Of a DNA stretch of 64,000 bases, positions 27,500 to 36,705 are shown piece by piece. Under the pieces are notes generated by a model. The model was not told where the DNA came from. It saw nothing but the letters and a program-made list of their open reading frames with translations, and made no database searches. Location of the stretch: positions 1 to 64,000 of the forward strand of contig JASBZA010000007.1 in the NCBI GenBank assembly GCA_029983685.1, in the 5' to 3' direction. Position numbers and translations under genes: made by a program. Position 1 is the stretch's first letter. The number at the start of each line of letters is the position of its first letter. The stretch is from Oscillospiraceae bacterium (GTDB lineage: Bacteria > Bacillota > Clostridia > Saccharofermentanales > Fastidiosipilaceae).

Positions 27500-27862
27500 A
27501 TGACTTTGCACATTACTAAGGATAATTTTGAGAAGGAAGTCATTCAGTCGGATCAGCTGGTGCTAGTAGATTTTTGGGCGGACTGGTGCGGTCCTTGCCG
27601 GGCCGTTGCCCCTATCATCGATCAGTTGGACGAGACTTTTTGCGAAGTTAAGGTGGGCAAGGTGAATGTGGATCTGGAATCCGAATTGGCTGAGTCTTAC
27701 CGTGTTTCCAGCATACCGACGGTCTTTTTATTTGACCGGGGGGTAGTTGTAGAACGGATGGTGGGTGTCCATAGTCCGGAAGATTACGAGGCTGTTATAC
27801 GCGGGCACTTGGAGCCGGGAGATAAGTCCGGCGAAGAGACGGAGGCTGTTTCTGCCGATTAA
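27500..27862 (+). CDS. trxA: Thioredoxin
   Basis: This 120-residue thioredoxin has the redox motif WCGPC (Cys30, Cys33), the buried Asp in VDFWADW and the cis-proline in SIPTVFLF. It donates electrons to ribonucleotide reductase, methionine sulfoxide reductases and peroxidases in the cytoplasm. The acidic tail after residue 105 (GDKSGEETEA) is longer than usual. It has its own promoter-like sequence and is followed by a terminator hairpin, so it is a single-gene unit. No thioredoxin reductase gene is nearby. Confidence 0.95.
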   Translation: MTLHITKDNFEKEVIQSDQLVLVDFWADWCGPCRAVAPIIDQLDETFCEVKVGKVNVDLESELAESYRVSSIPTVFLFDRGVVVERMVGVHSPEDYEAVIRGHLEPGDKSGEETEAVSAD

Positions 27863-27904
27863 TCTTCTCATCTGCTCTTAATTGTTCTAATATAGTTTTA
27901 ACTG

Positions 27905-27934
27905 GAGGCTATCTACCGGATAGCCTCTTTTTCT
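27905..27934 (+). terminator. Rho-independent terminator after trxA
   Basis: GAGGCTATC and GATAGCCTC form a nine-pair stem with a five-base loop, followed by TTTTTCTT. Confidence 0.9.
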
Positions 27935-27947
27935 TAGGAGGAGCAGC

Positions 27948-29162
27948 ATGGATCGGTGGATTGATTATGAAGACTTAGCTGACATATGTGGCAGGACCTG
28001 GGTGGAAGTCGATTTGGCCCAAGCCAGGACCAACATGGCTTATATTAGAAGTCATGTCCGACCGGAAACTAAAGTCGGCTGTGTTGTGAAGGCGGATGCC
28101 TATGGCTTAGGGGCTGAGGTTTTAAGCAGGGTCTTCCTCAATGCCGGCGGAGATTTTATTATTGTAGCCTGTCTCGATGAGGCTCTGGCTCTTCGCAAGT
28201 CCGGTTATGAAGAGCCTATTTTAATGCTTAGTGACCACGAGCCGGAGCGTTATCCGGAAGGTCTGACACACGACATTACCTATACGGTTTCAACGTTAGA
28301 GGAGGCCCAAGCTTTGGCCGAGGCCGGCGCGAAAGCGAGTCGCCGGGCCAAAGTCCATCTCAATATCGACACCGGCATGGGACGGCTGGGCTTCAAGTGG
28401 GATGATCCGGATCTGGCTTTGGTTCTTAAGAAACTTCAAGGACTGAATCGCTTAGACATTGAAGGTGTTTATACCCATTTTGCCACCGCTGACGGCTTTG
28501 ATTGCCAAAACGAGGCTGCCTCTTTCCACCAAAAACAATTTAAGCGCTTCTTGGAAGTGAAGAAGCTTATTTTATCGCTGAATCTTCATCCTAGGTATTT
28601 TCATTGTGCTAATTCCCCGACGACTATGCTTAATCCGGAAATGCAATTGGACCTGGTAAGGCCGGGCCTTATTTTATACGGCATTCCCACGGATAATATG
28701 GAAGATCCCGGGCCCTTGAAGCCTTTGGCCTCGGTTCACTCCAGAGTTTCCTTGGTAAAGCACATGAAGGCCGGAGAATCGGTCAGCTACGGCAGACGCT
28801 ATGTGGCCGATCGTGACCGGAGCATTGCCGTGGTACCTATAGGCTATGCCGACGGTTACGCCAGGCTGATGACCGGTAAGGCGCATGCTCTTATACGAGA
28901 CCGAAGAGCGGAACTTCTGGGGGTTATCACCATGGACCAGGCCATGTTTGCCTTGGACGGCATGGAAGACATAAAGCCCGGTGAGCCGGTAGTCCTTATG
29001 GGGGAGATGGGAGAGGAAACCATAAGTCCTATGGATTGGGCGAGATGGCAGTCCACCATTCCCTATGAGGTTTTAACGTCCTTGACAGCTCGCCTGCCCA
29101 GGGTATATATAGATTCCACAGAAAAACCGGGCAGAGCTTTGGTCTGCAAGCGTTTATACTGA
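27948..29162 (+). CDS. alr: Alanine racemase
   Basis: This 404-residue PLP enzyme makes D-alanine for peptidoglycan. The PLP lysine is Lys48 in VVKADAYGLGA. The second catalytic residue is the tyrosine in SYGRRY, and phosphate-binding and domain contacts are seen in GYADGY and TMDQAM (the usual CMDQ has Thr for Cys). It is slightly longer than the usual 360-390 because of an N-terminal lead of about 15 residues (DRWIDYEDLADICGR). It follows the trxA terminator with AGGAGGAG before the ATG. The downstream EamA transporter is 27 bases away and may share its transcript. Confidence 0.95.
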   Translation: MDRWIDYEDLADICGRTWVEVDLAQARTNMAYIRSHVRPETKVGCVVKADAYGLGAEVLSRVFLNAGGDFIIVACLDEALALRKSGYEEPILMLSDHEPERYPEGLTHDITYTVSTLEEAQALAEAGAKASRRAKVHLNIDTGMGRLGFKWDDPDLALVLKKLQGLNRLDIEGVYTHFATADGFDCQNEAASFHQKQFKRFLEVKKLILSLNLHPRYFHCANSPTTMLNPEMQLDLVRPGLILYGIPTDNMEDPGPLKPLASVHSRVSLVKHMKAGESVSYGRRYVADRDRSIAVVPIGYADGYARLMTGKAHALIRDRRAELLGVITMDQAMFALDGMEDIKPGEPVVLMGEMGEETISPMDWARWQSTIPYEVLTSLTARLPRVYIDSTEKPGRALVCKRLY

Positions 29163-29189
29163 TTCTTAGATAGAAAAGAGAAAAGCATC

Positions 29190-30122
29190 ATGAAAGACGG
29201 TCTTCTTGCCGGTGTCCTGTGGGCGCTGGATACAGTTTTATTAGGTCTGGTACTTAGCCGGATGACCTTTCCGGGCCAAGAACAACTCATATGGATGGCG
29301 CCTTTAATCAGTACATTCCTGCATGATTTGTTTTCATCCTTGTGGATGCTGCTTTATATGGGTGTACGAAAACAGCTAAGCCAGGTACGCCGAGCTCTGG
29401 GGACCAAAAGCGGCCGTTTTATTATTTTGGGCGCCTTGTTGGGCGGGCCCATCGGCATGTCGGGCTATGTCGCGGCCATCCAGTGGATCGGCCCGGGCTA
29501 TACTTCTATTATTTCCTCACTCTTTCCGGCCGTGGGGGCCATTATGTCCTACATCTTTCTTAAAGAAAAACTTTCGCGACTTCAATGGTTTGGCTTGGTT
29601 GTTAGCGTAGGCGGAGTCATTGCCCTGGGTTACAAACCGGGCGGTGCTTTATCATCTAATGCATGGATGGGTTTTGTAGCCGCTATTGTTTGCTGTCTGG
29701 GTTGGGCGTCCGAAGCAGTTATTTGTGCTTACGGCCTAAGAGACCCCGACATCACCGATGATCAGGCCTTACAGATCCGTCAGACCACGTCGGCCTTGTT
29801 TTACGGCATTGTTATTATTAGCTTACTAAGAGCCTGGCCTCTTACCATCAATACGGTCCGTCAGCCGGGGATCTGGCTTCTGGTTGTCGCGGCTCTGGTA
29901 GGGACTATGTCTTATCTTTTCTATTACCGTGCCATTGCCAAAATCGGAGCGACCAAGGCCATGGCCTTAAATATTACCTATACGGCCTGGTCGGTCATCT
30001 TTGCGATATTCTTCCTTCATACCTTGCCGGATGTAAAAACCGTCATTTGCGGCATTATCATTGTATTGGGGTCTTTGGTTGCGACTGCAGGCAAGGCTCT
30101 TTGGCAAAAAGAAAAGGCCTAA
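29190..30122 (+). CDS. EamA/DMT-family transporter
   Basis: This 310-residue membrane protein has about ten membrane segments in two EamA halves. The first ends near residue 155 with IMSYIFLKEKLSRLQW, the second with ALNITYTAWSVIFAIFFLH. This is the drug/metabolite transporter superfamily, whose members export or import amino acids, nucleosides or other metabolites. Downstream placement after alr is suggestive but not proof of D-alanine or amino acid export. Only a weak GAAAAG ribosome binding site precedes the ATG. Confidence 0.88.
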   Translation: MKDGLLAGVLWALDTVLLGLVLSRMTFPGQEQLIWMAPLISTFLHDLFSSLWMLLYMGVRKQLSQVRRALGTKSGRFIILGALLGGPIGMSGYVAAIQWIGPGYTSIISSLFPAVGAIMSYIFLKEKLSRLQWFGLVVSVGGVIALGYKPGGALSSNAWMGFVAAIVCCLGWASEAVICAYGLRDPDITDDQALQIRQTTSALFYGIVIISLLRAWPLTINTVRQPGIWLLVVAALVGTMSYLFYYRAIAKIGATKAMALNITYTAWSVIFAIFFLHTLPDVKTVICGIIIVLGSLVATAGKALWQKEKA

Positions 30123-30138
30123 GCTTATAGGTGTGATT

Positions 30139-30663
30139 TTAGAAAAGACCTCGTTGTAAGTCTTTAATCAAGCAGACCTTAGGATAGGGATGGCCGTCAT
30201 TAATAGAATAGAGCATGAAATTACGTGACTTAAAAAGGTCCATCAAGGGCTTATGGGACTGGGCAATGTAAACGTAAAGTTCTTGCAAGCCTTGTTTCCT
30301 GGCATAGGCGATGACCCTGTCCAAAAAGATTTCCGCAATGTTGGTTTTATAAAGCTTGGGGTGGACCGAATAGCGGGTCAGAAGCGACTTGCCTCTCTTA
30401 TAATCCGACACAAGACGACAGGTGGCCAGATACTGATTGTGATACGAAAGGGCCAAAAACTCTTCGTTTTCAATGGCCCATAAGATATCCCCTCTGGTCT
30501 CGTTTAAGGCGGGAAGATAATAGGTTCCGTCTCGGCGATACAAAGGCAGCTGTGCTTCTTGGGCATAGAACATCATGGCTCTTTTCATCAAATCCAAGAG
30601 CATCTCTGAGTCCTCGCCGTTTCGGACAAGGACGAATTGGACATCGTTAGGATTAATCCACAA
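30139..30663 (-). CDS. GNAT-like acetyltransferase
   Basis: This 174-residue protein has features of the GNAT fold: a central LALSYHNQYLATCRLVS beta-hairpin, then LTRYSVHPKLYKTNIAEIFLDRVIAYARKQG, matching the beta4-alpha3 acetyl-CoA region, and YVYIAQSHKPLMDLFKSRNF as the closing strand/helix. The usual acetyl-CoA loop (Q/R-x-x-G-x-G/A) is not clearly present, so activity and substrate are uncertain. The start is a TTG at 30663 with a weak GAGG upstream; another start is possible. It is convergent with the EamA gene, with no terminator seen between. Confidence 0.6.
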   Translation of the reverse strand: MWINPNDVQFVLVRNGEDSEMLLDLMKRAMMFYAQEAQLPLYRRDGTYYLPALNETRGDILWAIENEEFLALSYHNQYLATCRLVSDYKRGKSLLTRYSVHPKLYKTNIAEIFLDRVIAYARKQGLQELYVYIAQSHKPLMDLFKSRNFMLYSINDGHPYPKVCLIKDLQRGLF

Positions 30664-31018
30664 AAGCCTAGACCCTCACTTCTTATTCTGCCCCATACTT
30701 TAGCACATAGAGGACCGATTATCTTAATAATTTGTTGAGATAGAAAGTGAAAAATTGTGCAAGTCGCGTGTATTAGGGCTTTTTGCTATTAAAACAATAA
30801 ATGATAAAAGTTAAGTCGTTTTTGACCACATTCTGACTAAAGAAAAAAATTTTTGTTTCCAAAACGCGTTTTTTGGCCTTTTGGCCCAACCGTGCAAACA
30901 AAAAATATTCCGCTAATTTGTGTAAATCGGCCAGTGGTTAAAAGTCTTTATAGATGATATAGTCTATTCAGTGAAACACTCAACTTACTTGTAAGTGAGA
31001 TTTATTGGAGGTTTTGTA
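30664..31018. other. Intergenic control region upstream of the sugar ATPase gene
   Basis: This is 355 bases without a gene, AT-rich, between a divergent GNAT-like gene and the MsmX-like gene. It contains the AAAACGCGTTTT palindrome at 30861-30872, described separately, and GGAGG before the downstream start. No RNA family or small ORF was recognised. A -10-like GATATAGT near 30955 is a weak promoter candidate. Confidence 0.6.
30861..30872. promoter_or_regulatory. Palindromic operator candidate (LacI-family or CcpA-like)
   Basis: AAAACGCGTTTT is a perfect 12-base palindrome with a central CG, as in LacI/GalR-family operators and catabolite-responsive elements. CC and TTGG flank it and extend the symmetry loosely. 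It lies about 150 bases before a sugar-transporter ATPase gene, so sugar-responsive control is plausible. No regulator of that family is in the window. Confidence 0.4.
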
Positions 31019-32140
31019 ATGGCAAGTGTTGTACTTAAGAATGTTTACAAGAGATACGATGGAGGTGTCGTAGCGGTATCCGATTTTAATTTGGATATCG
31101 AAGATAAGGAATTCATCATCTTGGTCGGTCCTTCCGGTTGCGGTAAGTCTACGACTTTACGTATGATTGCAGGTTTGGAAGAAATTACCGAAGGTGAAGT
31201 CTATATCGGCGATAAGCTGGTTAATGACGTTCAGCCTAAGGACAGAGACATCGCCATGGTTTTCCAGAACTATGCTCTGTATCCCCACATGACTGTTTTC
31301 GATAATATGGCTTTCGGTTTGAAACTCCGTAAAACTCCTAAGGATGAGATTAAGCGTCGTGTAGGCGAAGCTGCTAAGATCCTTGAGATTGAGCACTTGC
31401 TGGATCGTAAGCCTAAGGCCCTATCCGGTGGTCAGAGACAGCGTGTTGCTTTGGGTCGTGCTATCGTCCGTAACCCCAAGGTTTTCTTGATGGACGAGCC
31501 TTTGTCCAACTTGGACGCCAAGCTCCGTGTTCAGATGCGTGTTGAGATTACCAAGCTCCATCAGCGTTTGGCTACCACCTTTATCTATGTTACCCACGAC
31601 CAGACCGAAGCTATGACCATGGGTTCTCGTATCGTTGTTATGAAGGACGGTTTCATCCAGCAGGTAGATGACCCGACCACCCTTTACATGCACCCCGTTA
31701 ATACCTTCGTAGCCGGCTTCATTGGCATGCCTCCTATGAACTTCATTAATGCCACTTTGGTAAAAGACGAAAGAGGCGTAGGCTTCCAGCTCAGCGACCA
31801 CGTTGTTTACCTGGATCAGGCAAAATACGACGTACCCGAAGTTCAGGATTACATCGGGAAGGAAGTCATCATCGGTATCAGACCCGAAGCTATGAGTGAC
31901 AGCCCCGAGGAAGTCGAGCAGGCTAAGCTGTCCGGCGCTACCATCCCCGCTTTGGTAGACGTTGTTGAGAAGTTAGGTGCTCAGTCTTATCTGTACTGTA
32001 CCGTTCATAACTCTTCTGTCACCGCCAGTGTTGATCCTATCGAATCCAGAACCAACGTCGGTGACGAAGTGACCATCGCTATTGATAACAGACGTGTGAA
32101 TATCTTTGACAAGGACACCGAGAGAACCGTTATTTCCTAA
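31019..32140 (+). CDS. Multiple-sugar/glycerol-3-phosphate ABC transporter ATPase (MsmX/UgpC-type)
   Basis: This 373-residue ABC ATPase has Walker [10 protein letters not shown] (37-45), Q-loop [12 protein letters not shown], signature [14 protein letters not shown], Walker [13 protein letters not shown], and switch His in [10 protein letters not shown]. The C-terminal OB/TOBE domain (about 235-373) is typical of CUT1 carbohydrate importers such as MsmX, MalK and UgpC. I used the ATG at 31019 with GGAGG in front; an in-frame GTG at 30995 is not supported. No permease or binding protein is adjacent, so like MsmX it probably serves several sugar importers encoded elsewhere. It is followed by a strong terminator. 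Confidence 0.92.
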   Translation: MASVVLKNVYKRYDGGVVAVSDFNLDIEDKEFIILVGPSGCGKSTTLRMIAGLEEITEGEVYIGDKLVNDVQPKDRDIAMVFQNYALYPHMTVFDNMAFGLKLRKTPKDEIKRRVGEAAKILEIEHLLDRKPKALSGGQRQRVALGRAIVRNPKVFLMDEPLSNLDAKLRVQMRVEITKLHQRLATTFIYVTHDQTEAMTMGSRIVVMKDGFIQQVDDPTTLYMHPVNTFVAGFIGMPPMNFINATLVKDERGVGFQLSDHVVYLDQAKYDVPEVQDYIGKEVIIGIRPEAMSDSPEEVEQAKLSGATIPALVDVVEKLGAQSYLYCTVHNSSVTASVDPIESRTNVGDEVTIAIDNRRVNIFDKDTERTVIS

Positions 32141-32175
32141 GGTCTTTGGCCAAAGCTAAACATTCATAAAAATGT

Positions 32176-32208
32176 AAAGAGGGATTCCGAACGAATCCCT
32201 CTTTTTTT
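32176..32208 (+). terminator. Rho-independent terminator after the sugar ATPase gene
   Basis: AAAGAGGGATTC pairs with GAATCCCTCTTT (a twelve-pair stem with a five-base loop), followed by a run of T. Confidence 0.92.
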
Positions 32209-32288
32209 GGTAAAATGGGGAAAATATTCCGTACCCTAAGGCGGAAAGATTACAGAAAGATTTCAAAGAACCCGAAAAAGGATTGAGC

Positions 32289-32317
32289 TTGAAATATTCT
32301 TGTAATAATTGCATAAT
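32289..32317 (+). promoter_or_regulatory. Promoter of the cdaR-like/ftsEX operon
   Basis: TTGAAA (32289-32294), 17 bases, then CATAAT (32312-32317), 38 bases before the ATG at 32355 and downstream of a terminator. It probably starts the transcript of the regulator and the ftsE-ftsX unit. Confidence 0.65.
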
Positions 32318-32354
32318 GTTCAAGTGAATCGAGCGTAGGCGAAAGGAAGAATCT

Positions 32355-33464
32355 ATGGAAGAAATTAACAAGGTAATACAAGAGGCAACCAATATATTGG
32401 ACCGCATTGCCGGTGTAACCGATTCAGACGGTATCGTCATTGCCTGTACAAACCAGAGCCGTGTCGGTTCGGTCGATAAACTGGCTTCTGAGATCTTTGC
32501 CTCAGATGACGTTTTGGCCGTGACGGGTAAGACCACCTATCGTAAATTCGGAACCGACCAGGCCCCCGAGTATGTCTGCTTTATTGAGGGGACCGATCAG
32601 ACCGCTCAGACTTATCTGGAGCTTCTGACCAATTGGCTTGTGGCCGCGCTGCAGGACGGCAATCAGGATTCCGACCGCGATGACCTGATTAAGAACATCC
32701 TTTTGGAAAATGAGCTGCCCGGTGATATTCCTCTGAAGGCCAGAGAATACAGGGTACCTTATGCCGCGTTGAGAGTTGTTTTCTTAATTAAGGTTCAGGA
32801 AGAATCCAGTCTGGACAGCTTGGAGGTTTTAAAATCTCTTTTCCCCAATCGCAAGATGGACTATGTTTTCGCTATGGATGAGAATTCCATCGTTTTGGTT
32901 AAGGAATTCTATCGTGACGAATTAGACCAGATTGATTCGATGGCCGAAGAAATTCTCAATACCTTGAACAGTGAATCCATGGCTCAGACCGTTATCGGTG
33001 TAGGCTTGCCGGCCGAGACTTTGAAGGATTGTGCCAAGTCTTACCGTGAAGCCAGTTTGGCCATGACCGTCGGCGGAATTTTCAGCCCCGAGAAGAATGT
33101 CATCCGTTATGACAGCTTAGGCTTGGGTCGCTTGATTTATCAGCTGCCGCCTACCTTGTGCCATATGTTCTTGGACGAGGTTTTCCCGGAAGGTTCTTAC
33201 GAAGCGCTGGATTCCGAGACCCTGGTCACCATTGATAAATTCTTCGAGAACAACCTGAACGGATCCGAGACATCCAGACAGCTTTTCGTTCATCGTAATA
33301 CATTGGTTTATCGTTTGGACAAGGTGGCCAAAATTACCGGTCTGGACCTTAGAACCTTTGATGATGCGGTCTTATTCAAGTTGGCTTCCATGGTGCGCCA
33401 GTACCTGGAATTCTTAGAAAAAGACTCTACTTCTTCTAACACGAATAAGTGGTGGCGAAACTAA
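32355..33464 (+). CDS. CdaR/PucR-type transcriptional regulator
   Basis: This is a 369-residue regulator. The N-terminal part (about residues 1-130) resembles the sugar-diacid recognition domain of CdaR, with VTDSDGIVIACTNQSRVG and a possible ligand pocket. The middle part resembles the PucR GGDEF-like region. The C-terminal helix-turn-helix is clear: FFENNLNGSETSRQLFVHRN followed by TLVYRLDKV, the PucR-type HTH_30. Such proteins usually control metabolism of acids or purines. The unusual feature is its position 3 bases upstream of ftsE with no terminator, so it is probably co-transcribed with division genes. Target and ligand are unknown. Confidence 0.82.
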   Translation: MEEINKVIQEATNILDRIAGVTDSDGIVIACTNQSRVGSVDKLASEIFASDDVLAVTGKTTYRKFGTDQAPEYVCFIEGTDQTAQTYLELLTNWLVAALQDGNQDSDRDDLIKNILLENELPGDIPLKAREYRVPYAALRVVFLIKVQEESSLDSLEVLKSLFPNRKMDYVFAMDENSIVLVKEFYRDELDQIDSMAEEILNTLNSESMAQTVIGVGLPAETLKDCAKSYREASLAMTVGGIFSPEKNVIRYDSLGLGRLIYQLPPTLCHMFLDEVFPEGSYEALDSETLVTIDKFFENNLNGSETSRQLFVHRNTLVYRLDKVAKITGLDLRTFDDAVLFKLASMVRQYLEFLEKDSTSSNTNKWWRN

Positions 33465-33467
33465 ATT

Positions 33468-34178
33468 ATGATTGATTTTCAGAATGTGAGTATGGCCTAC
33501 TCCAACAAAGCCCCCTTGGCACTGAATGATGTGAGTCTTCACATTGATCAAGGGGAATTTGTTTTCATCATAGGACCCAGCGGTTCGGGAAAGTCGACAG
33601 TTATTAAACTCCTTTCTTGTGAAGAGCGTTTTCAGGAAGGCGAGATTGTTTTGGGAGACAAGGCTCTGGCCCGCATCAAGCCCAGAGCCATCCCCTACGT
33701 TCGCCGTAATTTGGGCATGATTTTTCAGGATTTCCGTTTGATTGACAGCAAGACGGTCTTTGAAAATGTCGCCTTTGCTATGGAAATCGTAGGCGCCTCC
33801 AAGTCCAAGATTCGTCGCCAGGTTCCTATTGTATTAAGCACGGTGGGCCTGAGATCCAAGATGAAGGCCAAGCCCTCAGAATTGTCCGGCGGTGAGCAGC
33901 AACGTGTGGCTATTGCCCGGGCTATTGTCAACAACCCGAAGGTTCTTTTGGCCGACGAGCCTACGGGAAACTTGGATCCGGATAACTCCGAGCAGATTAT
34001 GGCCTTACTCCAAGAGATTAATAAAGAGGGAACTACGGTAGTCGTCTGTACCCATGATAGAGACTTGGTCGATAAGATGCGTCAACGTGTTATCGAAATT
34101 AAAGACGGCATGGTCATTCGTGATGAGCTTCAGGGGAGTTACAGTTACTGTATCTTGCCGGAAGAGACACGCGAATGA
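33468..34178 (+). CDS. ftsE: Cell division ATP-binding protein FtsE
   Basis: This 236-residue ABC ATPase has Walker A GPSGSGKST, Q-loop GMIFQDFRLI (the typical FtsE form), signature LSGGEQQRVAIARA, Walker B VLLADEPTGNLDP and switch His in VCTHDRD. FtsE with FtsX forms a transmembrane complex that transmits ATP-driven movement to cell-wall hydrolases, rather than moving a solute. The gene is followed by ftsX, then by the M23-type hydrolase gene that is the expected partner. The upstream regulator gene ends 3 bases before it. It has no clear Shine-Dalgarno, so coupling with upstream translation is likely. Confidence 0.95.
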   Translation: MIDFQNVSMAYSNKAPLALNDVSLHIDQGEFVFIIGPSGSGKSTVIKLLSCEERFQEGEIVLGDKALARIKPRAIPYVRRNLGMIFQDFRLIDSKTVFENVAFAMEIVGASKSKIRRQVPIVLSTVGLRSKMKAKPSELSGGEQQRVAIARAIVNNPKVLLADEPTGNLDPDNSEQIMALLQEINKEGTTVVVCTHDRDLVDKMRQRVIEIKDGMVIRDELQGSYSYCILPEETRE

Positions 34179-34211
34179 CAAATCAGCAGTTATAGGAAGA
34201 TTTAGATATTC

Positions 34212-35105
34212 ATGCACTCTAATGTCATAAAAAATATGATAAAGGAAGCGTTCAGGGGGATTTCCAGACACCCCATGATTACCTTTGCCTCTATCACTAC
34301 CGTAACGCTCATGTTGATTATCTTGGGCAGCTTCATGGCCTTTACCTTTAATGCCAATTTTATTATTGACAAGGTCGGGACAGAGCCACCTATTGAGATC
34401 TGGATGCGTGAGGACGTTCCTCAAGCACAGTTGGAAGACCTGGATAAGGAGCTGGAGTCAAATCCTTTGGTCAAAAATTATAAGCTCTTAAGTCCTCAAG
34501 AACACTACGATAATTATAGAGATATTTTGGGCGATGATGCGTCTTTGATAGACTCTTTCGACCCTGCTCTTTTACCTTATTCTTTTACCGTGCAGTTAAA
34601 CGATCCGGATACGGTGGATGCTTTTAAAGAAAAAATCCGCACCTACCCGGGAATTGATAATATAGAATACAGCCAAGTTGTAATCGATTTTTTGAACCAA
34701 GCCTCTAAGATTGTAAACATTGCCAGCCTTATTTCGGTGACGGTTTTACTCTTGGTTTCCTTGTTGATTATTTCGAACATGGTAAGGATTTCTATTTTGG
34801 CCCGATCGGAAGAGGTGGCCATCATGAAGTATGTCGGAGCGACTAATTCCTACATCCGAGTCCCTTATTTGCTAGAGGGTGCCTTTACTGGTATAATCGG
34901 CTCGCTAACAGCCTGGGTCGTTGTTGTTATTTTGTATAACAGAATTTATGACCTGGCTATGGGCGATACGCCGGTCAGTAGTGCTTTGGCCCTACTACCG
35001 CTTGAGAACCTGACATGGATTATCTTGCTGGTTCTCTTCTTGACCGGAACACTCGTGGGAGCCGTAGGAAGTGGTATTTCAGTTAGAAAACACGTAAACG
35101 TCTAA
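34212..35105 (+). CDS. ftsX: Cell division protein FtsX
   Basis: This 297-residue membrane protein has the FtsX plan: a short cytoplasmic start with a conserved helix (FRGISRHPMITFASITTVTL), a first membrane segment, a small outside domain (about 50-165) that recruits the hydrolase, then three further segments and the coupling loop RSEEVAIMKYVGATNSYIRVPY. It couples FtsE ATPase cycles to peptidoglycan hydrolase activation. It lies between ftsE and the M23 peptidase gene. There is a plausible AGGAAG site, spaced somewhat far from the ATG. Confidence 0.94.
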   Translation: MHSNVIKNMIKEAFRGISRHPMITFASITTVTLMLIILGSFMAFTFNANFIIDKVGTEPPIEIWMREDVPQAQLEDLDKELESNPLVKNYKLLSPQEHYDNYRDILGDDASLIDSFDPALLPYSFTVQLNDPDTVDAFKEKIRTYPGIDNIEYSQVVIDFLNQASKIVNIASLISVTVLLLVSLLIISNMVRISILARSEEVAIMKYVGATNSYIRVPYLLEGAFTGIIGSLTAWVVVVILYNRIYDLAMGDTPVSSALALLPLENLTWIILLVLFLTGTLVGAVGSGISVRKHVNV

Positions 35106-35121
35106 CATCGGGAGGAAATGA

Positions 35122-36591
35122 ATGCGTAAGAATAAAATCGGAGCCCTGCTTTTAGCAGGAGCTATTTTAATAACAGGTGCCTGGTCTGTTCCTACCCTTA
35201 AGGCGGATGAAGATCAGGATCAATACGCGACTGAGGAAGAGTTGTCAGACTTGGCCGCTCTGGCAGCAAGAGATCGTGAATTGGCTGCTCAGCAAGAGAG
35301 TGTCAACCAGCAGATGGCACAAGTTCAGGTTGAGGTTGATAGTTTAACAGCACAAAGTTACGGCCTGAATTCCCAACTGGAAGATTTAAGAGCTGAAGGC
35401 AAAATTTTAGACAGCGAATATGAGACTCTGATGGGACAGCTAAAGGCTGCAGAAGAAGCTATGAGAGCGGCTATTCAGGCTTATGAAGATGCTAAGGCTG
35501 ATGTGGAAGTTAAGCAGGAAGAATTCCAGAAACGCTTAGTAGCCATGTATAAGCGCAGCCAGCAGTCTTTTTTGGAAGTTCTTTTGAATTCTAACGGTAT
35601 TACCGGATTTTTCACCAATCTTAAGTTACTTGAGACCATAGGCAAAACGGATGCTAAGGTCTTAGACGACTTGACTCAAGCCAGAGCTAAGGCCGATTTT
35701 CAGAAGAATATGGCCAAGCAGACCAAGGATGAATATGAGGAGTTCGTAAGCCTTAAGCAAGAGGAGATAAACAAGCTGGCCAAGGGCATCCGTATCACGG
35801 AAGATGAGTTGGAAAATGTCATGGGTAACCTGATGAACCGGAGCAGTTACTTGGGTGATTTAAATGCCAATTACAACAGTTTAGACTCTGAGAGAGCCGC
35901 TATCCAGGCTGAGAAGAGCCAAATTAACGAGAGCATTGCCAACCGTGCCGAAATCGCAAAGAAGGCTGCGGAAGAAGAAGCCGCTCGTCAAAAAGAAGAG
36001 CGTAGACGCCAAGAGGAACAAGAACGTCTGGAACAAGAAGCACAAAAGCCTCAGCCTCCGGAGGATAATGGAAGTGCCGGTGGTGGCCAAGACAATATAC
36101 CTGAACCTGAAGTTCCGGAAACACCTGAGATTCCCGAAACCCCGCAAGTTCCTTCTGCCAGCGGTTTCATTCATCCTTCACCCGGTAACTACGATATTTC
36201 CTATTACTTCGGTTGGAGACCTCATCCGGTTTACGGTCCGGGCGTTATGAACTTCCACAGTGGTATTGATTTGACGGGCGGATTTAATGATCCGATTGTT
36301 GCCGCAGCGGACGGTGTAGTCGTCACAGCCTATTATCCTTACCCCAACATGAACTGGGGCGGCTGGTCTTACGGTAACTATGTAGAGATACTTCATGACG
36401 ACGGAACGAAGACACTTTACGGGCACTTGAAGAGTATTGATGTGGTAAAGGGGCAGCGTGTCAGCCAGGGTGAACGTATAGGCGGTATGGGATCGACCGG
36501 TATGTCTACGGGATGTCACTTGCACTTTGAAGTGCAGATTCCCAACGGCGGTTCTTACACCCAGGTGGATCCTCTGGGATACCTTCCTTAA
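35122..36591 (+). CDS. M23 peptidoglycan endopeptidase with coiled coil (EnvC/PcsB-like)
   Basis: This 489-residue secreted protein has a signal peptide (about 1-28, ending LKA), a long coiled coil (about 40-310, rich in Gln, Glu, Ala) with an Arg/Glu-rich helix at 280-310, a proline-rich linker (310-347) and a C-terminal LytM/M23 domain. The zinc ligands and catalytic residues are visible: His379 and Asp383 in NFHSGIDLTG, His435 in YGHLK, and His466/His468 in GCHLHFE. Its size and position right after ftsX match FtsEX-activated hydrolases. The coiled coil would contact the FtsX outside domain. It probably splits septal or side-wall peptide cross-links. Confidence 0.93.
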   Translation: MRKNKIGALLLAGAILITGAWSVPTLKADEDQDQYATEEELSDLAALAARDRELAAQQESVNQQMAQVQVEVDSLTAQSYGLNSQLEDLRAEGKILDSEYETLMGQLKAAEEAMRAAIQAYEDAKADVEVKQEEFQKRLVAMYKRSQQSFLEVLLNSNGITGFFTNLKLLETIGKTDAKVLDDLTQARAKADFQKNMAKQTKDEYEEFVSLKQEEINKLAKGIRITEDELENVMGNLMNRSSYLGDLNANYNSLDSERAAIQAEKSQINESIANRAEIAKKAAEEEAARQKEERRRQEEQERLEQEAQKPQPPEDNGSAGGGQDNIPEPEVPETPEIPETPQVPSASGFIHPSPGNYDISYYFGWRPHPVYGPGVMNFHSGIDLTGGFNDPIVAAADGVVVTAYYPYPNMNWGGWSYGNYVEILHDDGTKTLYGHLKSIDVVKGQRVSQGERIGGMGSTGMSTGCHLHFEVQIPNGGSYTQVDPLGYLP

Positions 36592-36617
36592 GACATATTG
36601 AAAAAGTGATACACATG

Positions 36618-36658
36618 AAATTCTGCCGGTTCGTATGAACTAGCAGAATTTTTTTTTT
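36618..36658 (+). terminator. Rho-independent terminator after the M23 peptidase gene
   Basis: AATTCTGC pairs with GCAGAATT, with inner GTTC/GAAC pairs capped by GTAT, followed by a long T-run. Some transcripts therefore end here before ctpA. Confidence 0.9.
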
Positions 36659-36666
36659 ATTTAGGT

Positions 36667-36672
36667 TAGAAT
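36667..36672 (+). promoter_or_regulatory. Weak -10 candidate for ctpA
   Basis: TAGAAT, 34 bases before the ATG and downstream of the terminator. No convincing -35 box. Confidence 0.3.
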
Positions 36673-36705
36673 AGTAGCGTTTTACAGGCTTTAGGAGGTT
36701 TTACC

